DNA of 64,000 nt, taken from an uncultured Eubacteriales bacterium (lineage in GTDB: Bacteria > Bacillota > Clostridia > Monoglobales > Monoglobaceae). The notes beneath the pieces were generated by a model, which was not told the DNA's origin, searched no databases, and saw only the letters and a program-made list of their open reading frames with translations. Of this stretch, positions 25,725-33,366 are shown piece after piece. Both the position numbers and the translations under genes were made by a program. The DNA is taken from contig CATWQA010000004.1 in assembly GCA_958352815.1 (NCBI GenBank), positions 1 to 64,000 on the forward strand, written 5' to 3'. How positions within the stretch are numbered: the stretch's first letter is position 1; each line of letters begins with the position of its first letter.

Positions 25725-26221
25725 GTTATGCTGAAAAGGGAATGCCACATTGTCATACTTCCATGTTGCCGATACATGAGAAAGAGGATGGCAGTAGGAG
25801 TTTTAATGTGAGCCAGCACCAAAAAGGGAAAGATTGTTTTAGAGGATTTCAAGATAGATTTTATGGGTACATGAAAGAGCGTTATCCAGATAAGGAATTG
25901 GAACGTGTAGACCCTTAAAAAGAACATAGAAAGAAATTGTCTGTGTGAGGGTATAAGGAAAATCAAGATTTCAAGAAAGAAATTGAGCAGGAAAGACAGC
26001 GTTTATTGATTAAAAACGAAAAATTACAGGAAATACAAAAACAGCTTGATAGTGCATATCAAAAAGCAGAAAAAGCATATGAGCATAATTTGAGGATTGA
26101 AGAATATTGCAGAGAGCAGGGAATTACTTATACAGAATATGAAATAGAATGCTTTTATGCGGACAGGGGATATGGGGAATATCCAGAGCCAGAGCGAAAC
26201 AATCCAGAAATAAGACGATAG
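25725..26221 (+). pseudogene. MobV/Pre-type relaxase remnant with two in-frame stops
   Basis: The frame reads GMPHCHTSMLPIHE, with an HxH pair like the relaxase metal site, then SRSFNVSQHQKGKDCFRGFQ, and a Lys/Glu-rich coiled-coil tail ending at the TAG at 26219. A TAA at 25916 and a TGA at 25946 interrupt it in the same frame. The order of parts fits the MobV/Pre family of plasmid mobilisation proteins; the N-terminus is lost. Non-functional. A long inverted repeat follows directly. Confidence 0.55.
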
Positions 26222-26224
26222 CAG

Positions 26225-26271
26225 AGGAAAGTTCCACCGGCCATCCGTTGGATGTCCGATTGAACTTTCCT
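26225..26271 (+). repeat. Long hairpin after the relaxase remnant
   Basis: AGGAAAGTTC (26225-26234) pairs with GAACTTTCCT (26262-26271), and inside it CATCC pairs with GGATG around GTT. It lacks a T-run. It could be the terminator or a transfer-related structure of the lost mobile element. Confidence 0.45.
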
Positions 26272-26329
26272 GCCCTATTTGTTATAATGTGTTGGAAAGA
26301 CAAATTGGAATTTGAAAGGAAGTGTAAAA

Positions 26330-26644
26330 ATGACAACTTCAAATATAAAAGAAAGTATTGATAGTGATATTCATAAGGTTTGGGAAACTGTTTTAGCGGT
26401 TGAAAAATATAGTCAATGGCGAAGTGATTTAAGCAAAACAGAAGTAATAAATGAAAAACAATTTATTGAATATACCAAAGACGGCTTTCCTACTACCTTT
26501 ACTATCACTGTTGTAGAACCGTATAAGCGTTGGGAGTTTGATATGGAAAACAGTAATATAAAAGGACATTGGACTGGCATTTTTACTTCCAAAGGAAATA
26601 AAACTCAAATAGATTTTACAGAATGTGTAACAGTTAAAAAATGA
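26330..26644 (+). CDS. SRPBCC (START/Bet v 1-like) family protein, probably frameshifted near its end
   Basis: A 104-residue ligand-binding-fold protein (KVWETVLAVEKYSQWRSDL; WEFDMENSNIKGHWTGIF). Its ligand is unknown. The family is normally about 130-145 residues. After KK the frame hits TGA within a run of six A, and the missing helix (KPFVKSYLRKQQSRFVMDLK) continues in another frame to a TAA at 26725-26727. Either the gene is decayed, or the A-run is a slip site or a sequencing error. AGGAAGTG precedes ATG 26330. It is AT-rich relative to the neighbouring genes and lies inside the lysS-flanked insert. Confidence 0.65.
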   Translation: MTTSNIKESIDSDIHKVWETVLAVEKYSQWRSDLSKTEVINEKQFIEYTKDGFPTTFTITVVEPYKRWEFDMENSNIKGHWTGIFTSKGNKTQIDFTECVTVKK

Positions 26645-26727
26645 TTATGAAGCCCTTTGTAAAATCATATTTAAGAAAACAGCAATCACGATTTGTTATG
26701 GATTTAAAGAAAGCATTAGATGAATAA

Positions 26728-27007
26728 ATCCCGGTTTGTAAGTCTTAATTAAGGTTAAAACGAAATGATATAGAAAGTTCAATCAATTAGTTGTGAAAAG
26801 TGTTAAAAGTAAAATAGTAAAAAATCAAATTAGTTAATTGAGTTTTTGTTTGTAAAATGAAAAAATGAGTGTTTGGAGAGTTTTTATTCTGGATTGATAG
26901 GGGAAACTATACAAACTAAGCCTAGAGAATTTGTATAAATTCGTATAAAAAGGAATGATAAAAGTTTAAAAATAGCGTATTTATAGGAAATTTGTGTTTT
27001 TATAATG
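26728..27007. other. AT-rich gap at the right end of the insert
   Basis: 280 bases without a credible gene or repeat module. Very AT-rich, with no T-tailed hairpin. It ends at the right lysS-end copy. Confidence 0.5.
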
Positions 27008-27154
27008 TTCCCGACAATGAAACCGTTGGAGAAGTAAATGGCTTAAACAAACTATAAGCAGAGTGAAGTTTAACATCTTTGCTCTGCTTTTTTGTACACA
27101 AATTTCAGAACAATCGGTGAAAATATTGATTAAAAATTATTGTGGTTAGTTGTA
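27008..27154 (+). repeat. Direct repeat, right copy: lysS 3' end remnant with terminator
   Basis: 147 bases matching 25379-25524. It encodes FPTMKPLEK and a stop in the right frame, a changed version of the LysS C-terminus without the gene, plus a terminator at 27057-27093 whose stem keeps pairing through G-T wobbles. It marks the right border of the insert. Confidence 0.85.
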
Positions 27155-27282
27155 GACGAGGAGTGAAAAACACTTGCAAAATTTTGAGCCGCGAAGTCGT
27201 TTTTTGATTTCCGTATTGACTTTTTTCTCAATTCGTGGTACAACTTTTGATATAGAAAATCAAAATTACGGGAGTTGTATTT

Positions 27283-27822
27283 ATGGAGCTTCGCAGAGCA
27301 AATAAAAACGATTACAGGTTAATAAAGAAATTATATATATCCGCGTTTCCGAGAGATGAGCGCGCCCCGTTCTTTATGCTGAAAAAGCGGGCGTTTCAGG
27401 GTAAGGCGGAAATGCTGGCGGCTGAAGAAAACGGCGAATTTATAGGCTTTGCCTATGCCATCACATACAGGGATATGGTATACGTTTTTTATCTTGCCGT
27501 GGCTAAGGGTAAACGCGGCCAGGGATACGGCGGGAAGATACTCGGTCTGCTGAAAAAGCACTTTGAGGGAAAGGCTCTGTTTCTTGCAAGGGAGCAGCTT
27601 GACGATAAGGCGGAGAACATTCGGGAGAGGATTAACAGGCGTAATTTCTATCTTGCTAACGGATTTAAGGACTTGCCCTATCGAATCAGAGAGGCGACCG
27701 TTATATATGATCTGATGAGCACCGATGAAGAAATCAATATAAAAGACTATAACATTCTTATTAAGGATTGGGCGGGGCCCGTCCTGTCAAGACTTGTCAA
27801 ACTGGAAGTCCTTGAAGGTTAA
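27283..27822 (+). CDS. GNAT family N-acetyltransferase
   Basis: A 179-residue cytoplasmic acyl-CoA-dependent transferase. The acetyl-CoA loop is VAKGKRGQGYGGKIL (motif A), and the strands before and after it fit the fold. The C-terminal 40 residues are extra. The substrate cannot be read from the sequence. GGGAG precedes the ATG, and a weak promoter (TTGACT at 27216, 17 bases, TACAAC) lies upstream. The gene sits just outside the insert and is followed 37 bases later by a small membrane protein. Confidence 0.85.
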   Translation: MELRRANKNDYRLIKKLYISAFPRDERAPFFMLKKRAFQGKAEMLAAEENGEFIGFAYAITYRDMVYVFYLAVAKGKRGQGYGGKILGLLKKHFEGKALFLAREQLDDKAENIRERINRRNFYLANGFKDLPYRIREATVIYDLMSTDEEINIKDYNILIKDWAGPVLSRLVKLEVLEG

Positions 27823-27859
27823 TATAATAGGGACCCAAGCATGAAAGGGGAATGAAGTT

Positions 27860-28003
27860 ATGGATAAAAAAGTCGGCCGGAAATGGTTTGATTTCCTATG
27901 CTACATAAGTATACCCGCCTCTATTTTAATATTCGGGCTTATAACGTTAGTGCTTTTAATGCAGGTAATCACAGATTTTAGCTTCGGAATATTATTCAGT
28001 TAA
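27860..28003 (+). CDS. 47-residue membrane peptide
   Basis: A short gene with AGGGG 10 bases before its ATG. The peptide has a charged start (DKKVGRKWFDF) and one long hydrophobic helix (about 15-40). No homologue recognised. Same strand as the GNAT gene and followed by a clear terminator, which supports expression. Confidence 0.5.
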   Translation: MDKKVGRKWFDFLCYISIPASILIFGLITLVLLMQVITDFSFGILFS

Positions 28004-28018
28004 ATGTTAATGCGATTG

Positions 28019-28060
28019 AAAATGTCCCCCGCATATCACATATTGAGCGGAGGACGTTTT
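28019..28060. terminator. Bidirectional terminator
   Basis: AAAATGTCCCCCGC pairs with GCGGAGGACGTTTT with one mismatch; it serves the convergent units on both sides. Confidence 0.75.
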
Positions 28061-28068
28061 GCGTTTAG

Positions 28069-28497
28069 TTATTTTTCGGCTGCGGCCTTGCCGAGGGCGT
28101 TGCAGCTTGCGGTTACCTCGTCGTCAGGCGTTTCGTTGGCAATAACGCTTTCGCATATTAAGGCTGCGCCGGCAGCGTTTACTCGTTCCTCCCAGGAACG
28201 CATCCACTCGCCGTCACCCCATCCGTATGAACCGAAAAGAGCAACGTTCTTGCCGGACAGCTTGCCCTCCAGCTCTGTAAAGAACGGTTCAAATTCACTT
28301 TCTTCAAGAACCTCAGCGCCCATGGCGGGGCAGCCCAGTATAAGCGTGTCATATTCCGCCGCCTCATCTGCCCTTATCTCGGAAACATTGAAAAGCTTTG
28401 TTTCGCTGTTCACTTCCTTTGCTCCGTCCAATACCGCCATAGCCATGGCTTCGGTATTTCCTGTGCCGCTCCAAAATACAATTGCTGTTTTACTCAT
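28069..28497 (-). CDS. Flavodoxin
   Basis: A 142-residue FMN-binding electron carrier. The phosphate loop WSGTGNTEAMA and the loops near CPAMGAEVLEE and GSYGWGDGEWM that stack on the flavin are present; length is typical for a short-chain flavodoxin. Ribosome site AAGGAGG. It lies downstream of a 40-residue exported-looking peptide and two inverted-repeat operators. Flavodoxins replace ferredoxins in iron-poor cells, so an iron-responsive regulator fits; that link is inferred. Confidence 0.93.
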   Translation of the reverse strand: MSKTAIVFWSGTGNTEAMAMAVLDGAKEVNSETKLFNVSEIRADEAAEYDTLILGCPAMGAEVLEESEFEPFFTELEGKLSGKNVALFGSYGWGDGEWMRSWEERVNAAGAALICESVIANETPDDEVTASCNALGKAAAEK

Positions 28498-28530
28498 TGT
28501 GTAAAAACCTCCTTAAAAATTTTATGTAAA

Positions 28531-28653
28531 TTATTTATTTTTTGCGGTGATAATCTGTACGTGCGCGCCTGAATACTCGGCGGCGAAGCCGACTGCCGAT
28601 ACAGCAAGCATTACCGCCGCAACGCCTGCCGAAATGATTTTGTTTCCTTTCAT
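28531..28653 (-). CDS. 40-residue peptide with signal-like helix
   Basis: A short gene with GGAGGT eight bases before the ATG at 28653. The peptide (KGNKIISAGVAAVMLAVSAV, then GFAAEYSGAHVQIITAKNK) has a basic start, one hydrophobic helix and a possible signal-peptidase site after FAA, leaving about 19 residues outside. Function unknown. It is the first gene of the flavodoxin unit, 33 bases before flavodoxin. Confidence 0.6.
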   Translation of the reverse strand: MKGNKIISAGVAAVMLAVSAVGFAAEYSGAHVQIITAKNK

Positions 28654-28673
28654 GTGAAACCTCCTTGCTGATA

Positions 28674-28691
28674 GGTTAGTCCTAACTAACC
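28674..28691 (-). promoter_or_regulatory. Operator 1: inverted repeat upstream of the flavodoxin unit
   Basis: GGTTAGT-CCTA-ACTAACC, perfect 7-base arms. It resembles DtxR/IdeR-family iron boxes (TTAGGTTAG-type). About 20 bases before the first start codon. Confidence 0.65.
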
Positions 28692-28751
28692 TAAGCCGTA
28701 AAATATATTCCTTGCCTTTAGGGGGCTCCGATTTAAAGCAAGGAACAAGAA

Positions 28752-28769
28752 GGTTAGTCATAACTAACT
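28752..28769 (-). promoter_or_regulatory. Operator 2: inverted repeat upstream of the flavodoxin unit
   Basis: GGTTAGT-CATA-ACTAACT, same half-sites as operator 1, centres 78 bases apart. It lies downstream of the promoter at 28808-28836. Confidence 0.65.
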
Positions 28770-28807
28770 CGAATTCAAAATAATAACGCCGTTACGGCTC
28801 AAGAACA

Positions 28808-28836
28808 AGTGTACACAAAAAAATATATGTTGTCAA
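28808..28836 (-). promoter_or_regulatory. Sigma-A promoter of the flavodoxin unit
   Basis: Minus strand: TTGACA (28836-28831), 17 bases, TACACT (28813-28808). The leader contains both operators. Confidence 0.6.
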
Positions 28837-28935
28837 TATGTTTTTTAAAAATTTTCCAAAAAAGTTGTGGGTTAATAAGGTCACGATATCCGGTGCGGGT
28901 GCGTCCCGCCGCCCAAGAGGCGGGGGACGCGCGGC

Positions 28936-29598
28936 TTACTTTATAAATTCAATATTAATATCGCCGTTATTGTTGGAAACGTTCAGCGTTTTCTCTCCGC
29001 TGTCCTTGCGGGCGGGCAAATTGCTTTCGCCCTTTTTGACTTCCGAGGTGATTGAAAAATCGTCATAGCCGCCTGTGACGGTTCCGAAAATATCCCCGTT
29101 TTTGCCGTTTAGATGCAGGGCTTTTCCCACGTCTAATTTTTCAAAGCTTATGTCTCCGCCGTTTGAGGTAATGTTGACGCCGCCCGTCACAGTTAATGCC
29201 GCAAGATTAATATCTTCGTTTGTTGTGGAGAGGGTCAGATTGCATAGAAGCGCATTCGGTATCTGCACTGTAATTTTTCGGTTTTCAGCCGAGATCTTTC
29301 CGCCCACATAATCTGTCCATTCCTTGTCGCTTGCGCTTGTCATTGTAAGGGCGTTATCGTCTGAAACCTCAATGCTATAGCTTTCCTTGTCGCTTTCAAA
29401 ATAGGTGATATGGATTTTGTTGTCCTCGGACAGAGACACCTCAATTTCCCTGTCGCGTACGTCAATGGATAAAGCTTTAATTTCCGCTATATCGGCTTCA
29501 TATTCCTGTTGAGTAAAAGTTTGGCTGTTGTCGGAGCAGCCTGCCAAAACCAAGCTGCCCAGAACGAGACATAAAATCAGTGAGATTATTTTTTTCAT
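28936..29598 (-). CDS. Lipoprotein with DUF4097-like beta-strand repeats
   Basis: A 220-residue lipoprotein. The lipobox LAGC ends the signal peptide at about residue 20, so the protein should be tethered to the outer face of the membrane. The body shows repeated short strands (LTLSTTNEDINLAALTVTGG, VNITSNGGDISFEKLDVGKA) typical of DUF4097 right-handed beta-helix proteins; their role is unknown, though some occur in cell-envelope stress operons. GGAGG precedes the ATG. A GC-rich hairpin (about 28899-28930) follows the stop. Monocistronic as far as I can see. Confidence 0.85.
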   Translation of the reverse strand: MKKIISLILCLVLGSLVLAGCSDNSQTFTQQEYEADIAEIKALSIDVRDREIEVSLSEDNKIHITYFESDKESYSIEVSDDNALTMTSASDKEWTDYVGGKISAENRKITVQIPNALLCNLTLSTTNEDINLAALTVTGGVNITSNGGDISFEKLDVGKALHLNGKNGDIFGTVTGGYDDFSITSEVKKGESNLPARKDSGEKTLNVSNNNGDINIEFIK

Positions 29599-30163
29599 AG
29601 TAATTCCTCCATAGTTTAGTAATTAAATTTAAATCAATGCTTTTAAGCAGTTCATTTGCTGCACCTATCAGTCGCTTCTCGGTTCCCTCCTTTTGCTTTT
29701 GACATAGTATTGAGTAATATTAAAATTTTGCTTTTATACTATACCCATGTAATTTTATTTATATTTGATAATATAGTCTATAGCCTAGCCCAGTTCCGCC
29801 CGCCAGACCCGGGCGGAGTCGGTTTTCCCCTTCGGGGAAACCGAATGGGGCGTTGCCCCAAACCCCTATATATACAATTTCGCTACCTTATAATTTTGAT
29901 AAAGGCTTTGGCAACATTGCGCCCCATCGTTGCAATATGCCCTTGTTACGCGCCTTGTCTGTACTACAAGGCTGCGCTTTTACGGGCATTTGCTCCTTCT
30001 TCCCAAAAAATCTTCGATTTTTCGAGAGTCCTGCCCGTCCTGTGCGCTTGGGGAGGAGGGCGGCAAGCGCAACGGGGCGGGCGAATAGTTTCAAAGGCAA
30101 AGCCTTTATCAAAATAGACGAGTTCAGATATACAGAGTTTTAAGTATTACATAGTAATAGGTC
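29599..30163. repeat. Repeat-module cluster upstream of the MerR-family gene
   Basis: Module G at about 29728-29776; module C at about 29786-29875, including a hairpin GGTTTTCCCC-TTCG-GGGGAAACC; then a nested element at 29894-30114 with module A ends (TTTTGATAAAGGCTTTGG and CAAAGCCTTTATCAAAA) around a core of module H and a GC-rich piece of module B. No credible gene. Confidence 0.6.
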
Positions 30164-30192
30164 TTGATTTCCCCAATTCCCTGTGCTAAAAT
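30164..30192 (+). promoter_or_regulatory. Sigma-A promoter of the MerR-family gene
   Basis: TTGATT (30164-30169), 17 bases, TAAAAT (30187-30192). Confidence 0.5.
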
Positions 30193-30240
30193 ATATTATA
30201 AACCTTTGTGTTACACAAAAGTCAAGGGGTGAAAATAAAA

Positions 30241-31023
30241 ATGGAGAAATTTTTTTCGGTGGGGGAGGCGGCAAGGGCTGCCCAAACCACAAGCGAAACT
30301 CTGCGGCATTACGACCGTATCGGTTTGGTTAAGCCGAGCAAAAAGGATGAATGGACGAATTACCGCTACTATTCCGAGGCGGATATTGTGCGCCTGAACA
30401 CGGTGCGGGCTTTGCAGCTTATGGGTTTGCCGCTGCGGGAAATAAAAGAGGTTCTGGAATATGACGACCTGGAAAAAATCGTGGAGTTTTTGGAGCGGGC
30501 AGAGAAAAAGGCAGATGAAAAAATTGCGGCTCTGAAATACGGCAAGTCAAAAATCCTGTTGGCTAAAGCCGACTATGAAAGAAAATTACAGATGCGCAGG
30601 AGCGCAGGCGGAACTGCGGTTAAGAATATTCCCGAGCGGGTTATATTGCTGTCCGACACACTGGAAGCCCCCACGGTTGACAATTTGTGGAACTATCTCA
30701 GTCATTTTTACGATAAAATACCTCCTGCCCTCAAGGAGCAGTTTTCCTTTGAGGACTTGGCGGGGATATACACCGAAAACGGGGCGTCAAAACTTTTTGC
30801 GGTCTGCACAAGCTACGGGGAGACAGAAGGACTGAAAATATTGCCCAAGGGGAAGTACTTGTGGGCAAGCTGCAACGAGGAAAACAGAGAAAGCGCTCTT
30901 AAGGACTTGATTTATAAGGCAAAAACCGAATACGGAGTTGAACCAAGGTTCGCGGTGCAGCTCGTCATTGTGTCGGGCATTCTCCAGTGGGATTATGAGA
31001 TACAGATATATATCGGCGAATAA
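30241..31023 (+). CDS. MerR family transcriptional regulator with effector domain
   Basis: A 260-residue regulator. The N-terminal winged helix (VGEAARAAQTTSETLRHYDR, about 5-75) binds DNA, and a coiled coil (about 78-120) mediates dimerisation. The C-terminal half (about 130-260) resembles the GyrI-like multidrug-binding domain of BmrR-type members (KGKYLWASCNEENRESAL, FAVQLVIVSGILQWDYEIQIYI). It should sense an organic ligand. AAGGGGTGA precedes the ATG at 30241. No efflux gene is adjacent, so the target is unknown; an antitoxin-like gene follows by 26 bases. Confidence 0.85.
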   Translation: MEKFFSVGEAARAAQTTSETLRHYDRIGLVKPSKKDEWTNYRYYSEADIVRLNTVRALQLMGLPLREIKEVLEYDDLEKIVEFLERAEKKADEKIAALKYGKSKILLAKADYERKLQMRRSAGGTAVKNIPERVILLSDTLEAPTVDNLWNYLSHFYDKIPPALKEQFSFEDLAGIYTENGASKLFAVCTSYGETEGLKILPKGKYLWASCNEENRESALKDLIYKAKTEYGVEPRFAVQLVIVSGILQWDYEIQIYIGE

Positions 31024-31049
31024 ATTAATGTTAATAAGGGGTGAGTATT

Positions 31050-31277
31050 ATGATCACGGTAACTGCAACAGAGCTCAAATATAATTTCGACAATTATCTG
31101 CAAATGGTGCAAGCGGGTGAAGAAATTATTATTTTGCGCGACGGCAAGGAAATGGCAAGACTTATTTCCCGTGATAAAAGCGTTTCTTTTTTGACAGATT
31201 CACTTTTGGACGTTCTGAAAAACGATTATGATGATAAGGCTGTACGCGCAGAAAGATCGGCAAAATATGAAATTTGA
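31050..31277 (+). CDS. Phd/YefM-family antitoxin-like protein without a toxin partner
   Basis: A 75-residue protein. The N-terminal part (TVTATELKYNFDNYLQMVQA, then GEEIIILRDGKEMARLI) is the Phd/YefM fold that binds the operator, and the C-terminal 30 residues would wrap a toxin. No RelE, Doc or PIN-like toxin lies on either side: a MerR regulator is upstream and a GH3 lipoprotein downstream. ATG 31050 follows AAGGGGTGA. Either an orphan regulator or a decayed module. Confidence 0.75.
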   Translation: MITVTATELKYNFDNYLQMVQAGEEIIILRDGKEMARLISRDKSVSFLTDSLLDVLKNDYDDKAVRAERSAKYEI

Positions 31278-31322
31278 CAAGCGTATCAGATGTGTGATAT
31301 AGTGCTTGCGGAGGTGTGACAA

Positions 31323-32474
31323 ATGAAGAAGTTTAGGATAATGATATTGTTTATGATTGCTGCTGTGATGTTGAGCGGGTGCGGAAGCGTTGGGACAAAC
31401 GAGGCGGCAAAGGCTCCGGCAGAGACTGCAATCAGCCCTGCGGAGGAAGCATTGTCATCAATGAGCCTATACGAAAAGGTTTGGCAGATGTTTATGATAG
31501 CTCCGGAGGATATTGTGAGCACGGAGGCTGTTACAGCGGCGGACGAGGAGCTTAAAGCCGCCCTTGAGAAATACCCGGTCGGGGGAGTGATTTTGTTCAG
31601 CAAGAATATTGAGACGCGGGAGCAAACCATCAGTCTCATACGGGACATGCAGGAGCTTAGCCAAACACCTATGTTTATCGGCGTAGACGAGGAGGGCGGC
31701 CGTGTTTCAAGACTGGGCGGCGCAGATGTGGGTGTTACAAAATTCCCGCCTATGGGCGAGATTGGCGCAGGGGGAGACCCGAGCAAGGCGTTTGAGGTCG
31801 GAGAGACCCTGGGAAGGGAGCTGCGGCAAATGGGCTTTAACGTTGACTTTGCGCCTGTTGCCGACACTATAATCGTATCTGATAACGAGGACATCAGCGA
31901 CCGCTCCTTCGGAACAGACCCAAACCTTGTGGCGGAAATGGTGGCGGCGGAGGTTTCGGGAATGGAAAGCCAAAATCTCTGCGCAACCCTAAAGCACTTT
32001 CCGGGCAACGGCAGCACTGTGACCAACACCCATGAGGCGGAGGGGATTTGCTCAAGAACCCTTGAGGAAATGCGGGCAACAGAGTTTATCCCCTTTAAGG
32101 CGGGAATAGACGCTGGAGCGGATATGGTTATGGTCGCTCATATGACCGTTCCCGATATTGTGGGGGACACTACGCCCTCAACCCTTTCTCCTATAATTAT
32201 AACAGATTTGCTGCGGGGAGAGCTGGGCTTTGAAAAGGTTGTTGTTACAGACGCTCTGAATATGGGAGCAATAACCTCGAAGTATTCCCCGTTTGAAGCG
32301 GCGATTGGGGCAATCAACGCCGGGGCGGACGTTCTGCTCATGTCTCCGCAGGCAGCGTCTGTGGCGGAGGAAATTGTTCAAGCGGTTGAGAGTGGGGAAA
32401 TCAGTGAGAGCAGGATTGATGAAAGCGTAAGAAGAATACTTTCTCTAAAGCAGGAGCGGGAAATACTGAACTAA
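31323..32474 (+). CDS. GH3 lipoprotein, NagZ-like beta-N-acetylhexosaminidase family
   Basis: A 383-residue lipoprotein (lipobox LSGC at about 17-20) with a single GH3 barrel domain, as in NagZ enzymes that trim N-acetylglucosamine from peptidoglycan fragments. GVDEEGGRVSRLGG and the nucleophile Asp in VVTDALNMGAI are present. The loop that normally reads KHFPGHGDxxxDSH is KHFPGNGSTVTNTH here: His remains, but the Asp that pairs with it is Asn and the first His is Asn. Activity or specificity may be changed. GGAGGTG precedes the ATG. The next genes are extracytoplasmic too (stalk protein, ApbE). Confidence 0.85.
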   Translation: MKKFRIMILFMIAAVMLSGCGSVGTNEAAKAPAETAISPAEEALSSMSLYEKVWQMFMIAPEDIVSTEAVTAADEELKAALEKYPVGGVILFSKNIETREQTISLIRDMQELSQTPMFIGVDEEGGRVSRLGGADVGVTKFPPMGEIGAGGDPSKAFEVGETLGRELRQMGFNVDFAPVADTIIVSDNEDISDRSFGTDPNLVAEMVAAEVSGMESQNLCATLKHFPGNGSTVTNTHEAEGICSRTLEEMRATEFIPFKAGIDAGADMVMVAHMTVPDIVGDTTPSTLSPIIITDLLRGELGFEKVVVTDALNMGAITSKYSPFEAAIGAINAGADVLLMSPQAASVAEEIVQAVESGEISESRIDESVRRILSLKQEREILN

Positions 32475-32586
32475 AACTCGGCGCGGCAAATTTTTCTTGA
32501 CCGTATTGGTTTGTTATGATAATATGTATGTATTGATAAAAAAATTATTGCGGCAGAGAAGCTATTTAACCGAACGGAGAATTATT

Positions 32587-33351
32587 ATGAAAAAGATTAT
32601 TGTTTCATTTGTTTTGGGAGCTGTGATTTTCGGCTCTGTGGGAGCTATGGCGGCGTACTATCAGGCAACCGATAACGTGTTTCCCATAAAGCTTGACGGC
32701 ATTGATGTTAAGATGGAGGGCTATAACATTGACGGAAGAACCTACTTTAAGCTGCGTGATATGGCGGAGCTGCTCGGCGGCTTTTCCGTGGACTTTAAGG
32801 ACGATACTATTTTGATTGCCAGAGATAAGACTGCCGAAACGGATAGCGGCAGCGGAATAAGCTTCAAGGTTCCCGAGGACTCGCCTCTTGCTGAGCAGGT
32901 TCAGGACAAGGCGTACGAGGACGCACTGTTTTACAACGAGTTTATTGCCATGCGCATTCGCAAAACCCAAAAGGGAGCGGAGGTTGACGCCTGCGACCGT
33001 GACGGCGTGCTGAAAACAGCCGTTATTAACACTATGGAGGACTACATCGCTCAGGTGGAGCGGGAGCACTACTTCCTTGAGGGTATGGACGGCGAGGGCT
33101 TTGTGTACTACAGGGGAGACGTGACCTCTGAGACCCACAGCGGCATTGACATGCGCCGTATGGAGTACCAAGAGTACAACATTGACGATGAGGGTGAGGA
33201 GCCCTCTGCCCAATACACAACTGTGTATTATCTGTTTGAGGCAGACGGCTGCTTTTATCAAATACGGTTTAATCAACAGGGAACCGAACTAACCGAGAGC
33301 ACTAATCGGCTTATATCAACGGTTCTCAATTCGATAACCGTAAAACAGTGA
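32587..33351 (+). CDS. Exported protein with copper-amine-oxidase-like stalk domain
   Basis: A 254-residue exported protein. A signal peptide (1-22, VSFVLGAVIFGSVGAMAAYY) is followed by a compact stalk domain (about 28-80, PIKLDGIDVKMEGYNIDG and TYFKLRDMAELLGG). The remaining 160 residues are acidic and unrecognised (DACDRDGVLKTAVINTMEDY, TTVYYLFEADGCFYQIRFN). ATG 32587 follows CGGAGA; the 30 codons upstream are not needed. It is followed 15 bases later by apbE, so they are likely cotranscribed. Function unknown. Confidence 0.8.
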   Translation: MKKIIVSFVLGAVIFGSVGAMAAYYQATDNVFPIKLDGIDVKMEGYNIDGRTYFKLRDMAELLGGFSVDFKDDTILIARDKTAETDSGSGISFKVPEDSPLAEQVQDKAYEDALFYNEFIAMRIRKTQKGAEVDACDRDGVLKTAVINTMEDYIAQVEREHYFLEGMDGEGFVYYRGDVTSETHSGIDMRRMEYQEYNIDDEGEEPSAQYTTVYYLFEADGCFYQIRFNQQGTELTESTNRLISTVLNSITVKQ

Positions 33352-33366
33352 AAATGAGGCTTGGGA

